Assembly: GCA_023078685.1 (NCBI GenBank)
Contig: JALGAS010000001.1
Location: 3,472,001-3,536,000 of the forward strand
DNA from: Neopestalotiopsis rosae
Lineage: Eukaryota; Ascomycota; Sordariomycetes; Amphisphaeriales; Sporocadaceae
Direction: 5' to 3'
Length of the DNA stretch: 64,000 nt
In this document: positions 11,615 through 23,700 of the stretch, in pieces
Numbering within the stretch: position 1 is the first letter of the stretch
Layout of the letters: each line of letters starts with the position of its first letter
Program-made: the position numbers and the translations under genes
Notes under the pieces: model-generated
What the model was told of the DNA's origin: nothing
The model's database searches: none
The model's input: only the letters and a program-made list of their open reading frames with translations

Positions 11615-12834
11615 ATGTCTCAAGAAATTCCTACCGAGCAATGGGCCCAGGTTGTCGAGGCCAAGGGCGGACGTAAGTTTACACATTACCTTTTCACTTG
11701 TTACCTCTACACATGCCTGTCATTGTTATGAATGAGAGAAGGAATTGGTTATACTAACACATATTGCAGCTGTCGTCTATAAGAAGATTCCAGTTCAAAA
11801 GCCAGGCCCCGATGAGGTTCTTATCAACATCAAGTACAGTGGTGTCTGCCACACAGATCGTAGGTCTTGTTCTTTTCAATCAGAGTTGCCTACAACAATA
11901 CTGACACAAGATCAACTTAGTCCATGCCATGATGGGTGATTGGCCATTGCCCACAAAGATGCCTCTGGTTGGCGGTCACGAAGGAGCTGGTGTGGTCGTG
12001 GCAAGGGGCGAGCTGGTCAAGGACGTCGAAATTGGCGACTACGCCGGTGTCAAGTGGTTAAATGGATCGTGCATGGACTGCTACTTCTGCCGGCAAGCAG
12101 ACGAGCCGCTGTGCCCCGAGCCTCTGCTCTCTGGCTACACGGTCGACGGCTCGTTCCAGCAGTACGCCATTGCCAAGGCCAACCACATTGCCCGCATCCC
12201 CAAGGAATGCGACCTCGAAGCCATTTCCCCAGTTCTGTGCGCCGGTATCACGGTATACAAGGCTCTAAAGGAGTCGGGCGTCAAGCCCGGCCAGTACGTC
12301 ACCATTATCGGCGCCGGCGGCGGTCTCGGCTCCATGGCCCTGCAGTACGCCAAGGCCATGGGCATCCACGCCATCGCCATCGATGGCGGCGAGGAGAAGC
12401 GCGCCATGTGCGTGGACAAGCTGGGCGCGACGGCCTACGTCGACTTCACGACGTCCAAGAACCTGGTGCAGGACGTGAAGAAGGCCACGGCCGACGGCCT
12501 GGGCCCCCACGGCGTCATCGTGCTGGCCGTCAACGAGAAGCCCTTCCAGCAGGCCAGCGAGTACGTCCGCAGCCGCGGCACCATTGTCTGCGTCGGCCTG
12601 CCCGCCAACGCCTTCCTCAAGGCCCCCGTCTTTGACACCGTCACCCGCATGGTCACCATCAAGGGCTCCTACGTCGGCAACCGCCAGGACACGGCCGAGG
12701 CCATTGACTTCTTCCGCCGCGGCCTGATCAACGCCCCCTTCAAGACCGTCGGCCTCAGCGAGCTGCAGAACGTGTACAAGATGATGGCCGAGGGACAGAT
12801 TGCCGGAAGATATGTTGTGGATACCAGCAGATAG
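11615..12834 (+). CDS. Zinc-dependent alcohol dehydrogenase (ADH1 type)
   Basis: Interconverts primary alcohols such as ethanol and aldehydes with NAD(H) in the cytosol. Three exons, 11615-11672, 11770-11859 and 11921-12834, give 353 residues, the usual length of fungal ADH1. The catalytic-zinc ligands are the Cys of GVCHTD, the His of GGHEGAG and the Cys of SPVLCAG. The structural-zinc lobe [17 protein letters not shown] has its four Cys. The Rossmann motif is [18 protein letters not shown], and the Asp in AIDGG after the second strand fits NAD rather than NADP. There is no targeting peptide. The third exon is strongly C-ending in its wobble positions, unlike the flanking DNA, which suggests high expression. 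The second junction joins DL-HAMMGDW exactly as in the family, which supports the splice model. Confidence 0.95.
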
Positions 12835-13828
12835 AGAGCGTTGGAGCAAGTGTTACTATGGTATGATTGGATTTTCACAGGCGGGCAATAGGAGTTTCTA
12901 TGGAGGTATACGTCGATTGTATGAATTACATACGCTAGGTACTAAGACCGAAAAAGAGAAAGAACAAAAAATCTCGGATAATTTTTTTAATCAACTAGCA
13001 GAGCCGCAAATGTGACTGTAGAGGGTGTTGGTCTCATCATGGAACTCGTATTAATTAAGATCGAGACGAATGGGAAGCCGAGCATGAAGTGAGACCAAAG
13101 CCACCCGAGCCAACCCATACCAAGCCGGGGTAGCTCGTACATAAGCTTATAACGCCGATCTGCTCTCCACCACCACCCCAATGCGGCACCCGAGTCAATC
13201 GACAAAAAAAAGAGGCAAAGGACCATATACAGCTTGCGCTACAATTCTTGAACCAGCAAGATGCCGATTACATGTGATTTGTAGGCTCGTCTGACGCCCG
13301 AAAAGAGGGTACCTTTGGACTAAAATGGCACCGTGGTCACACTCAAGGATCGCGGCTGTCTGTCCGTCAGTTCTCATGTCTAGGCTCTACGTTGGCCAGT
13401 GATGGAAATAAATGAATTGCTAGGTCTTTCCTGGCCTAGGCCACAGCACCCCAGCCCGAGTCAGCCGTTTAGCCTAGCTCTAATTCGCTCCCAGAGGCAT
13501 GCTTGGCATGGTCCAGGGTGGCGCTATAGCCCACTACGGGCACTTTGGAGTGGATTCAACGTTTCGAAGTTATATGAGTCAGGACTCTGTTCGTCTAAAG
13601 TAGCTTGAGTTTGGACGGATGTTTTCCTTTTTTCCCTTATATGGGCATGCGCAAGCCCATGTTCATCATGACAATGTTTCGTTTCCCTTGGTTTGGACGT
13701 TGAGCCGGAGCCTCATTGACCTTATTCTTCTCTTGTTGTTTTTTGCAACTTGTCTGCATAGGCACGACACTCTTTTTTTTCTATTCTTCACATTCGGTCT
13801 TTTTATATTTTTCGCTTCTTGTACGATA
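12835..13828. other. Intergenic plus leader of the Ser/Thr-rich protein
   Basis: No gene recognised. The last 200 bp are T/C-rich and open in the frame of the downstream gene, coding for a hydrophobic run. They are read here as 5' leader because a clean signal peptide starts at the ATG at 13829. Confidence 0.5.
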
Positions 13829-16159
13829 ATGCATTTCACTACATTCTTTTCCGGCCTGGGTGCCGCCCTCATCTTTTCCGAAAATGCTGCCGCCAATACA
13901 GTCGCCGCGCGCTCAGCCGCCGACGATGTGTGCAATGGCGAGTCTTACTCTTCCTATGCGCCCCTGGCCACATATTCAGCTGCTCAAGCTTTTTGCTCTT
14001 CTGTCTACCAAGGCTCTACTGTGACACAAACGGTGACCACTACGGCCATTGCAGAAGCGTCTGCGGCGCACTCATTTGGGGCTTATGTGGTGGTCAGCGT
14101 CACCGAGACGTCGACGGCCGTGGTTGCGGACGTGACCCCGGCGAATGCGAAGAGATCATACGCCTCGGCCTCGGGCCCTCTGTATTCAAACTCATCGATG
14201 GCTAGCTCACCATCACGATTTTCGTCGTCCACGCTGGCTGAGACTGCAAGCTCTGCGGACGAGTACACTTTCTCTTCGCAATCCACCTTTGCGGTGACGA
14301 CTGCTTCGTCCTCCAGCGCTCCAGCGTCAACTCACTCAACAAAGAACAGTACTGTGGCCACCAGCAGCCCTCAGACGACAGCCTCGTCGTCTGCGACGCT
14401 GACTCAGACGGCAAGCTCGTCATCGGTGCCATATGAAGAGAGTCTCTTCTCTCAGCTCACTGCGGGTCCATCATCTGCCGCAGAGACCATTTGCTCCTGC
14501 ATCGCCACCGCGGCCCCTACTACGATCGTGGTCACCACGACCGCGACCGTTGCCGGCGCTGCTTCGGCTGCGACCAGCTCGCCAGGTACCATTTACGTCA
14601 CCAAGACGGATGTCGTCACGTCTGTTTCGTCTGCATCCTCGTCGTACTCCTCGGCACATTCGATTAACAGCACCACGAGCGAGTCAGTAGTCTACTCGGC
14701 AAGCTCTGCCGCAGCAGTTTCGGCAGAGGCGCCTACCACCTTTTCCTCAACTGAGAGCACTGCTAGCACTTCAATCGTGCGTACTCCGGCAGTCGACTCG
14801 TCAAGCCCGGCATCTTCCACCGCGGCCAACAGTGCCGTGAGCACTTCTGCATACTCGGAGGTCGTCCCTACCAACACGACAGAGGCGACCAGCGCTAGAA
14901 GCACTTTGTCGACATACTCGGTTCAAACGCCGAGCGAGTCCGCCACGCCCGTGGTGAATAACACTGTAGTCTTGTCGACTCTGTCCTCTTTTGCCGAGAC
15001 TCTGCCCACATTCACTTCTTCGGGTTCGACCACTGCGTCATTGATTAGTAGCAGCTCCGTTGTTCCCGTGTCATCATACTCGGAGTACACGACCAAGGCA
15101 TCCGCCACGCCTTCAGTCAACAACACCATCGTACTTTCAGCGCTATCGACATTTGCCGCAAGCTTGCCTGCGTTTACCGAGTCCAGCTCGACCACGACGT
15201 CATGGACGAGCAGCGCCAGTGTCCTCCCTTCGACATACTCGGAATCCGCCATTGAATCCTTAGCCACTCCTTCCGTCAACAACACCATCGTACTATCGAC
15301 ATTGTCGTCATTTGCTGAAACTCTGCCGACGTTCACTTCGTCGAGCTCGCCAGCCAACTCGATGAGCAGCAGCGCCAATGCTGCCAAGTCGACATACCCC
15401 ACCAGCGCACCAGCATCATCATCGGCATCACTGGCTTCATCGAGCGTGAGCCCGCTCAACACCACCGCCGCGTCCACTTATCCCATTGTCAGCACCCCGG
15501 CTGCGTCCTCAGCTGCACTGCCCGCTTCGTCAAGCTCGAGCCCAGCCAACAGCACTTCGATCAGACCGTCTCCATACGCTCCCGAAAGTTCATCATCAGC
15601 CATCAGCTCTTCGTCAGCCACCAGCTCATCATCTGCCATCAGCTCATCTGCCATCAGCTCTCAATTCTCGCCGTCGACTTTCCAGACCAGCAAGATCGTA
15701 GCCACGGAAACCAGCGCAGCAGCAAAGTCCTCGTACCCAACCGCATCTGCTTCTTCAAGCGACGCAACCACGTCGGCAGCCCCAGCCTCCTCCACCAGCG
15801 TCGCCGCCAGCACCACCACCAGCACCACCGCGTCCTCGGTGGCCGAGGCGCCGGCTGTCACCTCGTCGGCCGCCCCCACGGGCGACTACGAGAGCAGCAA
15901 CGGCCTCGCGTGGCGCGTCACCGAGAACAGCCTCTTTGTCGCCGACGACTCCAACACCATTGACGTGGCCATCCAGCCCGACATGGACAGCTGCATCGAG
16001 GCTTGCTCCACCACCGCCGACTGCGTCTACGTGGTCTGGGTGGCGGCGCCTTCTTACAGCGCCGCCTATGAGTGTTACCTGCTGAACGGTCACAATCCCG
16101 ATTTTGGCACTGGATACCCTGGTGTTGATACTGCGGAGCTGTTGACGGGTCGGGTTTAG
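13829..16159 (+). CDS. Secreted Ser/Thr-rich cell-wall protein with PAN-like C-terminus
   Basis: Intronless gene of 776 residues from the ATG at 13829. Residues 1 to about 22 form a signal peptide (MHFTTFFSGLGAALIFSENA). A Cys-containing segment (CNGESYSSYAPL to FCSSVY) and a dibasic KR near residue 109 (possible Kex2 site) follow. The rest, to about residue 680, is almost only Ser, Thr, Ala, Val and Pro, so heavy O-mannosylation is expected. Three tandem copies of a roughly 54-residue unit, each with a core like VNNTIVLSTLSSFAETLPTF, lie in the middle. The last 85 residues have four Cys and a pattern like a PAN/Apple carbohydrate- or protein-binding domain. No GPI signal is seen. An in-frame start at 13619 would add a hydrophobic extension and is less likely. 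Probable adhesin or wall mannoprotein; exact role unknown. Confidence 0.8.
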   Translation: MHFTTFFSGLGAALIFSENAAANTVAARSAADDVCNGESYSSYAPLATYSAAQAFCSSVYQGSTVTQTVTTTAIAEASAAHSFGAYVVVSVTETSTAVVADVTPANAKRSYASASGPLYSNSSMASSPSRFSSSTLAETASSADEYTFSSQSTFAVTTASSSSAPASTHSTKNSTVATSSPQTTASSSATLTQTASSSSVPYEESLFSQLTAGPSSAAETICSCIATAAPTTIVVTTTATVAGAASAATSSPGTIYVTKTDVVTSVSSASSSYSSAHSINSTTSESVVYSASSAAAVSAEAPTTFSSTESTASTSIVRTPAVDSSSPASSTAANSAVSTSAYSEVVPTNTTEATSARSTLSTYSVQTPSESATPVVNNTVVLSTLSSFAETLPTFTSSGSTTASLISSSSVVPVSSYSEYTTKASATPSVNNTIVLSALSTFAASLPAFTESSSTTTSWTSSASVLPSTYSESAIESLATPSVNNTIVLSTLSSFAETLPTFTSSSSPANSMSSSANAAKSTYPTSAPASSSASLASSSVSPLNTTAASTYPIVSTPAASSAALPASSSSSPANSTSIRPSPYAPESSSSAISSSSATSSSSAISSSAISSQFSPSTFQTSKIVATETSAAAKSSYPTASASSSDATTSAAPASSTSVAASTTTSTTASSVAEAPAVTSSAAPTGDYESSNGLAWRVTENSLFVADDSNTIDVAIQPDMDSCIEACSTTADCVYVVWVAAPSYSAAYECYLLNGHNPDFGTGYPGVDTAELLTGRV
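14939..15420 (+). repeat. Three tandem coding repeats of about 160 bp
   Basis: Units begin near 14939, 15101 and 15260 (spacing 162 and 159 bp), each encoding a version of ATPSVNNTIVLSTLSSFAE. They are in frame, so copy number could change without breaking the protein. Confidence 0.85.
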
Positions 16160-16344
16160 GTCTTCGCCATTGAATACTAGCGAGAGATGTGTTGGTGATC
16201 AAGTAGCATTAGGGACATGAAGTTTAATCGAAAGTAATCTGTAGTATATCGTGCATCCCTTGATAGTAAGGTCACTCATCTTGAGCTGGAGACTTGAAAA
16301 ATATCAAGAATTATTACCAACTGTATATGAAAATCAATTCGTGT
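16160..16344. other. Convergent 3' flanks
   Basis: 185 bp separates the stop codons of the rightward Ser/Thr-rich gene and the leftward SNF2 gene. It is expected to hold both polyadenylation regions. Confidence 0.6.
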
Positions 16345-19300
16345 CTACATCAAAGTGTCGCTGTTGGATGTCTGCCCATTGCTCACGCCGTCCGCCCCAT
16401 TCACGACGGCCTCAGTGTCAACCCCGTCCATCCCATCCTCGAAACCCTTCTTAGCCATACTCAATTTCTTCTCTTGTTGGGATAGCATATCCTGTGAGAT
16501 TGTGTTAGCAATCGAATCACATGAGTTTTCGAGTAACTAGGTAGTAATTTTGTGTCAAAGTAGGGAAGGCTCACTTGTTCTACACTATCGTTCATGATGT
16601 ATCGTATTACATGAACATGCTTGCTCTGACCCAGGCGAATAGCTCTTGCGATAGCCTGGCTCTCGACACTCGGGTTCCACTGTAGCTCGACGATAAAGAC
16701 GCGGTTTGCGCAGGTCAGGTTCAGTCTGCCATGAGTCAGTAGAGTGTTGGTTCAATTGTACAGCAAATTTGAAGCCTACCCAAATGCACCCGTGCCCGTT
16801 GTCATGAGAAGGATATGATGACCTGATTCTTGTGTGAATTCGTCAAGAATTTTCTGTCTCTTAGATAACGGGCATTCGCCGTCGATACGGGAAAACAAGA
16901 CACCTGCATCCACTAGATGTCTCTCCACCAGATTGAGGGTACGTGTCCAGCATGAAAATATGATACTAGTATTGCCTGTTTAGCTGCATCCACCGAAGGG
17001 ACGCTTGCAATGAGAAGACAATATCTTACCTCTTCGTGTTTTCCAAGTCGTTCTGAACATCACGTATCAATTCCTTCATCTTTGTTGAGTGCCCATTTCC
17101 ATTGAAATAATCCGAGTCATCGAGCTCGCCATTTTCCCCACGCCGTGTCGCGTTATTGTGTGATCTTGAAGAACTCTTTGCAGCTATTGCTTGAGGCGTA
17201 TTGCATAATGGGCAATGCTTCTGACCGGCATCTATCTTCTGAGAAGATGCAGCCTCATCAAGGCATTCATAGCACAACACGTGTTTACAGTCCTCCACGA
17301 ATTTATTGTAGACCTTATTCGTCGCCAGCACCGGCATGGGATAATGGCAGCCGCTGCAGTTGATCTGGGCATTTCCAGCTGCACTCGAGAGAATTGCCTC
17401 ATTGACGTCTCGTTGACTGTTCTTCCAGGAAAATGGTTTCTGGAAGGTCCCGTGGTTACTGAGAATGCGGAGTTGCAGTTGCACCTGGAAAAGACCGAAC
17501 TTGCTGGTTTGTTCGTGTTCGCCGACTCTCTGCTTAAGATTTCGAACAAGAACTTTTTTGGTGTTCTCATACTGTTTTCTCTCATCCTCGTTGAAGTTCA
17601 AGAATTTGACTTCTTCGTTGAGCTCAGGAAGATCGATGAGCTCCCTAGTCCGACGCAAGCAAAGTGAGTCGTTCAATAAAACCAATCTTTTTGTGGCGAT
17701 GCCATCTTCCTTTTGTTCGTACGGGATAACGATTGAGCTCCGGAATTGTCGCATGTCCTGGAATGGTTTCGCCTTGATAAAGCAGAACAAAGCACCAATG
17801 TCCTCTAGTTTGTTCTGTATGGGTGTACCTGTTAGACACCATCTTGAATTTGCCTCTAACTTCACGCAAGTTTTGTGAAAGGTTGTTGCTGAACGGCGGA
17901 TGATATGAGCTTAGAAAGTCAGTACATAATTCTACATGCGTTGGCGCGATATGGATACCTTCATCGAGTACAACTCGATACCACTCAATACTGTGCAATA
18001 GACTTGACTTGTTGTGTCCAGTGGTACTCCATTCCTTCGCAAGTGTGTTGTATGTGGTGATAACGATGTCTGAGTTGACCAGTGTTGCCAGTCCAGCTTG
18101 ACCCTTTGGGCGATTTGGACCATGATATCGAATCACACTTAGCGTGTCCGCGAGATGTCTTGCTTCTGGGTGAGCATATACATAGTACATAAGGAATGGT
18201 GAATATCTTACTCCGCAATTTCATGGCACCAATTGTTAATGAGAACTGGATCCTGATCAGTGGAATGGAAATCAGTTTGACGTAAAGTTTACGACTTACG
18301 TGCAGACGATACCACAATGAGTGTGGATCGGGTATGTCCTCGCAAATCATTAACTCTGCCTTCGGCTTGCCTATTGTCGGCCCAGGTCTGCGCTTCCTCG
18401 AATGTCTCTACAATTAGGGACAATATAGAAAGAGATTTTCCCATTCCCATTTCATCCGCCAAGATGCCTCCTCCTTTTTCTTCGGGGCGGAGTCTCGACC
18501 GCTGATTGGTGACCTTATGTCGAAACCTTGTCACTGATTAGCATGACCAACGTAATAAAAGAAAATATAGTCCGATTCCTACTGCGTTTCTCCCTTTATC
18601 ACGACCTCTTCCCATAGGCGAAATTCCGGATCAATTTTGCCTGTCTCCCGTTGAACCATGAACTCTAGCGCTTCTTTTTGATGGCTTATCACAGTTTTTT
18701 GAGTGAGCAAATTGAATGACGGTCGATCAGGTATATTGACGGCATGCTACTCACGGAAGCATCGTGGTTCTAAAATTTCCACTGGTGGCTCTCTGCGCTA
18801 GCTCATTCTGTCTCCTCGTCGAGCTGTACACGTCAGCACGAAATTGGCGCAGATGTTCGTCTTCAGTCCTTGGTGCTGGTCTACCGCCGCCGCTCTCGAC
18901 CGGGTTTATGGTCTGCTCAATCAAGGTTATATCCAGGTCTTCGAACTCAAGAATGTGAGGGTTCTTATATCGGACACCTTCAATCTTTTGCTCTGGTTTC
19001 TGAAGCCACAGTTTGTGTTCGGAAAGCTGTGACCCGATGTAGTCGGCCTTGTTGGGTGGGCCATAGATGTTGATGTTAACCCTCACCAGTGCATCAGAAG
19101 CCTTGGTAACTTTGCTGATCGTGTCACGAATGATGTTCGTGTCTGCAACAGCTTCAAAGTGTATCTCAGTCATACCGAGTAGGTCACTAAGCCCTTTCAA
19201 GAAATTTGCCCGCAATATCCCAAGTTCCGTGTCATCGAGAAAGCTCAGTTGAATATGGTCTCCCTCATTCTTCAGTTTGAACCGATGATAGCGAGTCGTC

Positions 19301-19981
19301 ATCTGCGTGGGTCTCAGCCTTTCATCCAGAGAAGGCATGTCTTTTGCAGTGACCTTGACATCGACATTATGCAACTTCTCTCAAATCAGCATAGTTCATT
19401 TGACCCAGATACTCTGATGTACCATGTTTTCCATTGCTACTAATCCCACCGTTGTCGCCCAATAATGCCGTCAGACACTGTGCAACGCGGCTTGTGGATC
19501 GAAATTGGGCTTTTTGCATGGCCAGCGACGGGGAGTACCTACCATTCCGTAACAAACATCTTCAAGCTTTAGGCCTGCTTTTTCTCTAGCCGAGTTCAAC
19601 TCTGGCTGAGGTGTATTGTTGCTCATGACAGTGTCAGGGTCACTCGGAGACGATGAGCTGGGCTCTCCGACCATATTTGCGGTATCGCCCCATTCTTGCA
19701 TATTGTTCATCGTTTCCGACAAGTCGCCCACATCAAAATCGAAGTCCAATGATCCATCTATGGTAGTGTTGCCGAAATCTGTGAGCATTTCGGTAAATTC
19801 GCCCACATCGCCGACCCCCCCTCCTGAATAATTGCTCCAAGACCTGTAAAAACATTAGACCTGCCCCACCCTGTATCATTGAGAGCAGTACTAACAGATC
19901 GTCATATTGCAAATCAAGACGTGGCCTGGATTGAGAATAGAGTGATGTCTCGTCATTCAATATATGTTTTATGTCCCCCAT
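16345..19981 (-). CDS. SNF2-family ATPase with RING finger (RAD5/HLTF-like)
   Basis: Predicted nuclear DNA translocase and E3 ubiquitin ligase of the RAD5/HLTF/RAD16 group, acting in chromatin remodelling or DNA-damage tolerance. Twelve exons (19896-19981, 19843-19539, 19509-19423, 19379-18755, 18684-18583, 18526-18300, 18245-18212, 18158-17959, 17909-17030, 16965-16780, 16725-16575, 16491-16345) join to 1009 residues. Helicase motif I is DEMGMGKS (about 426), the DEAH box (554-557) is split by an intron, and motif III is LTGTPIQN (about 581). A C3HC4 RING (Cys740 to Cys791; CSGC, CKH, CYEC, CPLC) sits between the two ATPase lobes, as in RAD5. The C-terminal lobe has motif V/VI-like QAIARAIRLGQ, where family members usually read GRVHRMGQ. 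No HIRAN domain is obvious. The small exons near 18212-18245 and 19423-19509 are the least certain joins. Divergent from the NACHT gene. Confidence 0.85.
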
Positions 19982-20710
19982 TGTGCATCAAGTTTTGTTG
20001 TGTTGAGGAAGCTGAAATGATCCCCAGTGTCAGTGAGTAAAAGTGCGGGATTCTGCTCGGAAAAATCTGGCACCTAGATGCAGCGCGTCTACTTGCCATT
20101 GCTTTGTGAGGGCGCAAATGCAGAAATTGGATCAAGTATAAGCTCAGCCTCAATCGACAACGTAACGCGAACCACACTGCACGAGCTGACAATGCATACC
20201 TGCCTGAGGGCGAGGCAGTCCCCATCTGCTGCATGTATTCGTCCAACACCCAGGCGAATCAATAGCGGAGACGCTTGGCGAGGGGCGTGGCTTGCAGTAG
20301 GAGCAATAACCTATCAACGCTTATGAAGCCCCAGACGTGGAAGCGCGGCAGGGTCTTAGGAGACGATCACCCCTGTGCGTGATCCTATTCGCGGGGACTT
20401 TTGGACCTCACGATTAGAAGGCGTCGCAAGGTTGCCTAAAATTGCAGTGCACGGCAATTGTGCCCAAGGCTTTCGCTGACACGGGGCGCTTCAGCGTACG
20501 CCCGGCTTGTATGGTGGATTGTGGCGGAGTAATGCATGGTCGCCCAGCCTTATCGAGCCTGGTACTAGTATTTGGTAAGGCAGTCTGAGGTTTCGCATGG
20601 CGGGAGAGGGGAGGAAAACTTGAGAAGATTTATTCAAGGAGTCTACTCAATTTGCATCTTGGATTGCAAGTCGAGATTCCCAGCAGCGACCGAATTGCTT
20701 CAAGGTCGAT
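19982..20710. other. Divergent promoter of SNF2 and NACHT genes
   Basis: This 0.73-kb interval separates two divergent start codons. No coding potential was recognised. The right part (about 20340-20700) holds GC-richer DNA without a clear TATA element. Confidence 0.6.
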
Positions 20711-23700
20711 ATGGCTTCAGCGGGCGTCAATGCCGGAGGCAGCGATGAAGACACAGTTACTGCACTTCGCGAAGCCTTGAAGCAATTTAAAAAAGAAATC
20801 TCATACGGCCATCTCGAAAGATTCCAATTAGGTTCTGCATTGCAGCTCCAACACGAATGTTATTTCATACAAAGGGATCAGGAGAGGTTGAGTGCATTGT
20901 CAAATCTTCGGAGAATAGAGCCGTTCATGTTCAGACTCCAGGAGCTTCAAGTCACTTTGAAGATTTTCTCAAATGACGAGTCCTATACCTCTTATATATG
21001 GGGCGCGATGCAGTTCCTGATCCGGGTAAGAGAAAATGGGCAATATAAGCATGGCTACCATAGCATTAACGATTTTACAGACTGCAAGCAGCACCTTGAA
21101 GGATGGCTTAGACGGTCTTTTGAGCGCATACGAGAGGATTGGTAAACACATTCCCAGGTTGGAGGGCCTCGAACCTCTATTCGTAGAAGCTCCGGGCCTC
21201 AGAAAATGCCTCGTAGCTTTATACTCGGATCTCCTCAAGTTCCATTCCGGAGCTTACCAATGTTTCACTCAATTTTCTGAGAAAGGTCAGTCACAAACCC
21301 ACTTTGCGCCTGCCTAATACTTAATGACCATATAGGCCGCAAGAAGATCTTCAAGTCTGCGTGGAAGGAATTTGAGAAGCATGACTTGGGTCACTTGGAG
21401 GTCATGGTCAAAAAGCACAAAGGCATCGTGGAATATGGAAAGCACTGCCTGACAAGCCCACCGCTCCAACCCCATGGTGCATTCATAGCTCCAGAAGACT
21501 TGAGAGACCTGAAAAGGATGGCTTATGACTATGGGAATACTTGTGACAAAGAAGAACGGGATCACAAACATAACGAAGAGAAGCGACGTGAGGAGCAGTT
21601 CACGGCCGCGCTGCAGTGGATTTCGCCCCATCAAAATTCTTCCAATGCGAAAGATTCTTCTGGTGCGGAGGATCCCTCCAATGCGAAAGATTCTGCTGTT
21701 GCCAAAGATTCTTCTGATGATATTCATAGGAGACTGTGCAAAGAGCGACTGCAGTTCCCTGGTACATGTGACTGGATAGCTGCGGAACCCCCTGTTGACA
21801 ATTGGTTGAATGAACCTACTCAAACGCACCCAATTCTGTGGATAAATGGCCATATGGGCGCAGGTGAGTCGTCCTTCATTGTAATTGAAGTATTAATGTT
21901 ACGTTTTGATAATATATGCTAAAGTTGGTCCAGGGAAATCTACGATCGCTTCTTACTTGATCGAGAAATGCCGTGAGGGTACTTCAGCAGGAGCTTCGTT
22001 CAAGGCCACCTTCTTCTACTGCAACGGAAAGGATCCCGATACCTCGACATTTCTATCCATCTCCCGTGGGCTGTTGTTCCGTCAATTATTGCACGTTCAG
22101 CCAAACGAAAAGTTCAGACATCTCATCGCATATTGTCATGATAAGAAAATCAATTCCGGCCAACCAAACTTGAAAGATGAAGGGACAGCAGAATCATTGT
22201 TGAGGACTTTCTTTGAAATCATACCAGACCAGTACATCATTATTGACGGTTTAGATGAATGCGAAAAGCCGGTCATACGAGATACGCTAAGAATTCTCAG
22301 TTCCGTGGTGACGCAGCAGGATGCAATTGATCCTGGAAGGCTACGCTTGCTGATTGTCAGCCGTGATCTGATCGAAATCAGAAAATCACTCTCGATGGAA
22401 CAAGCAAATCCAGATATCTTCAAGATCGAGGCGGATCACAATGCGGAGGCCATTGAGTTGTATGTCAATCTGCGGATGGATATGTTCGACCCAAATTTTG
22501 AACTTAGCGAAGAAAAGAGGCAAGAAATCATCGAGAAAACTCTTGATGCTGCCAAGGGCGCCCAAGGTTGGTGCATAACATATGGATCATCAAATTTGGC
22601 CAAGCTCACCTTCTTTCAGGAATGTTTCTTTTCGCCAGACTCACACTTGACCACCTCAAGAAATCATCGACAATCGAAGATTTGGATCACAGACTAGAGG
22701 AGGACCATTTCCCTAAGGATATTCGCACCGCGTAAGTTCAACTTTCTCGCATATTTTTCCGGTTCGCAGTCAATCGCAGTTGCACAAAGTGCTTACAAGG
22801 AAATAGCTATAATTGCTTGCTGGAGAGCATTAAGATCTCTTTGGATGATGAAGAGCTATGGAACAAGGCCAAATGCATATTTGGATGGCTTACATGCGCC
22901 GGACGTCCTTTGCACTGGCACGAGATACAAGCTATTGCATCAATCGAGCGACACGATCACGATGGGAAAGTCGAACTCAGACAGCGTAGCTTCATCCCGG
23001 ATGTACAAGAGTTCTGCGGAACGCTCGTCCATGTGAGCCCAGGTAATAAGGTAGAGCTTATACATCATACAGCTCATGAGTATGTTCAATTATCCCTCTA
23101 TTCTATGAATAATGTAAACTCACCACTGCCAGGCATATCCTCGAAAGTGAACATGTCAGTGAGCAAGAGGTTCAGTTTGATCTAGCTATTTTGTGTATGG
23201 ATTACCTAACGTTTCCATGCTTTGAGAAAGGCATTCGCGAATCCGACAGGAAGGAATTTGCCAGCAAGGGTTTCTACGCTTTTCAGGACTATGCAGTCTC
23301 CAAGTGGTTCTACCACATCGCTGCATTACTAAAGATCAAGAAACTCGATGTTGATGGACCGAAAGCAGAAGAGCTTGTCAAAGTTTTGGATAAATTCACG
23401 ATCAGGTACGAAGAATCTGTTGAAGACATGGATTCTCCTCCGCCTAGTTCAGCTACGAGCGAGCCCAGCCAAATTGATATGGAAGAAGTCAAGAAACAAG
23501 CGATACAGGATTGCGAAGTGCTTAGAGGAAGACCCTTCTACGCATTAGTGCTCAATCTCTGGGTCCACATATCAAAGCACGAAAAAGAGACCCTCGAGAA
23601 TCGCAACAAGCCATGTCTGAAAGAGATGGGAAAGGTCCTGCAAGATAATCGAAGAGCGATTGAGGCGCTGGGCGAAGCCAGAGGCAACGACAAACCCAAG

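Noticed and set aside
12265..12849. 194-codon antisense frame over the alcohol dehydrogenase
   Set aside because: Shadow of the GC-biased third codon positions of the sense gene.
13619..13828. Upstream in-frame start for the Ser/Thr-rich protein
   Set aside because: It would add a hydrophobic T/C-rich translation typical of a leader and bury the clean signal peptide that starts at 13829.
14923..15477. 184-codon antisense frame over the Ser/Thr-rich gene
   Set aside because: Created by the repetitive sense coding sequence; no independent signals.
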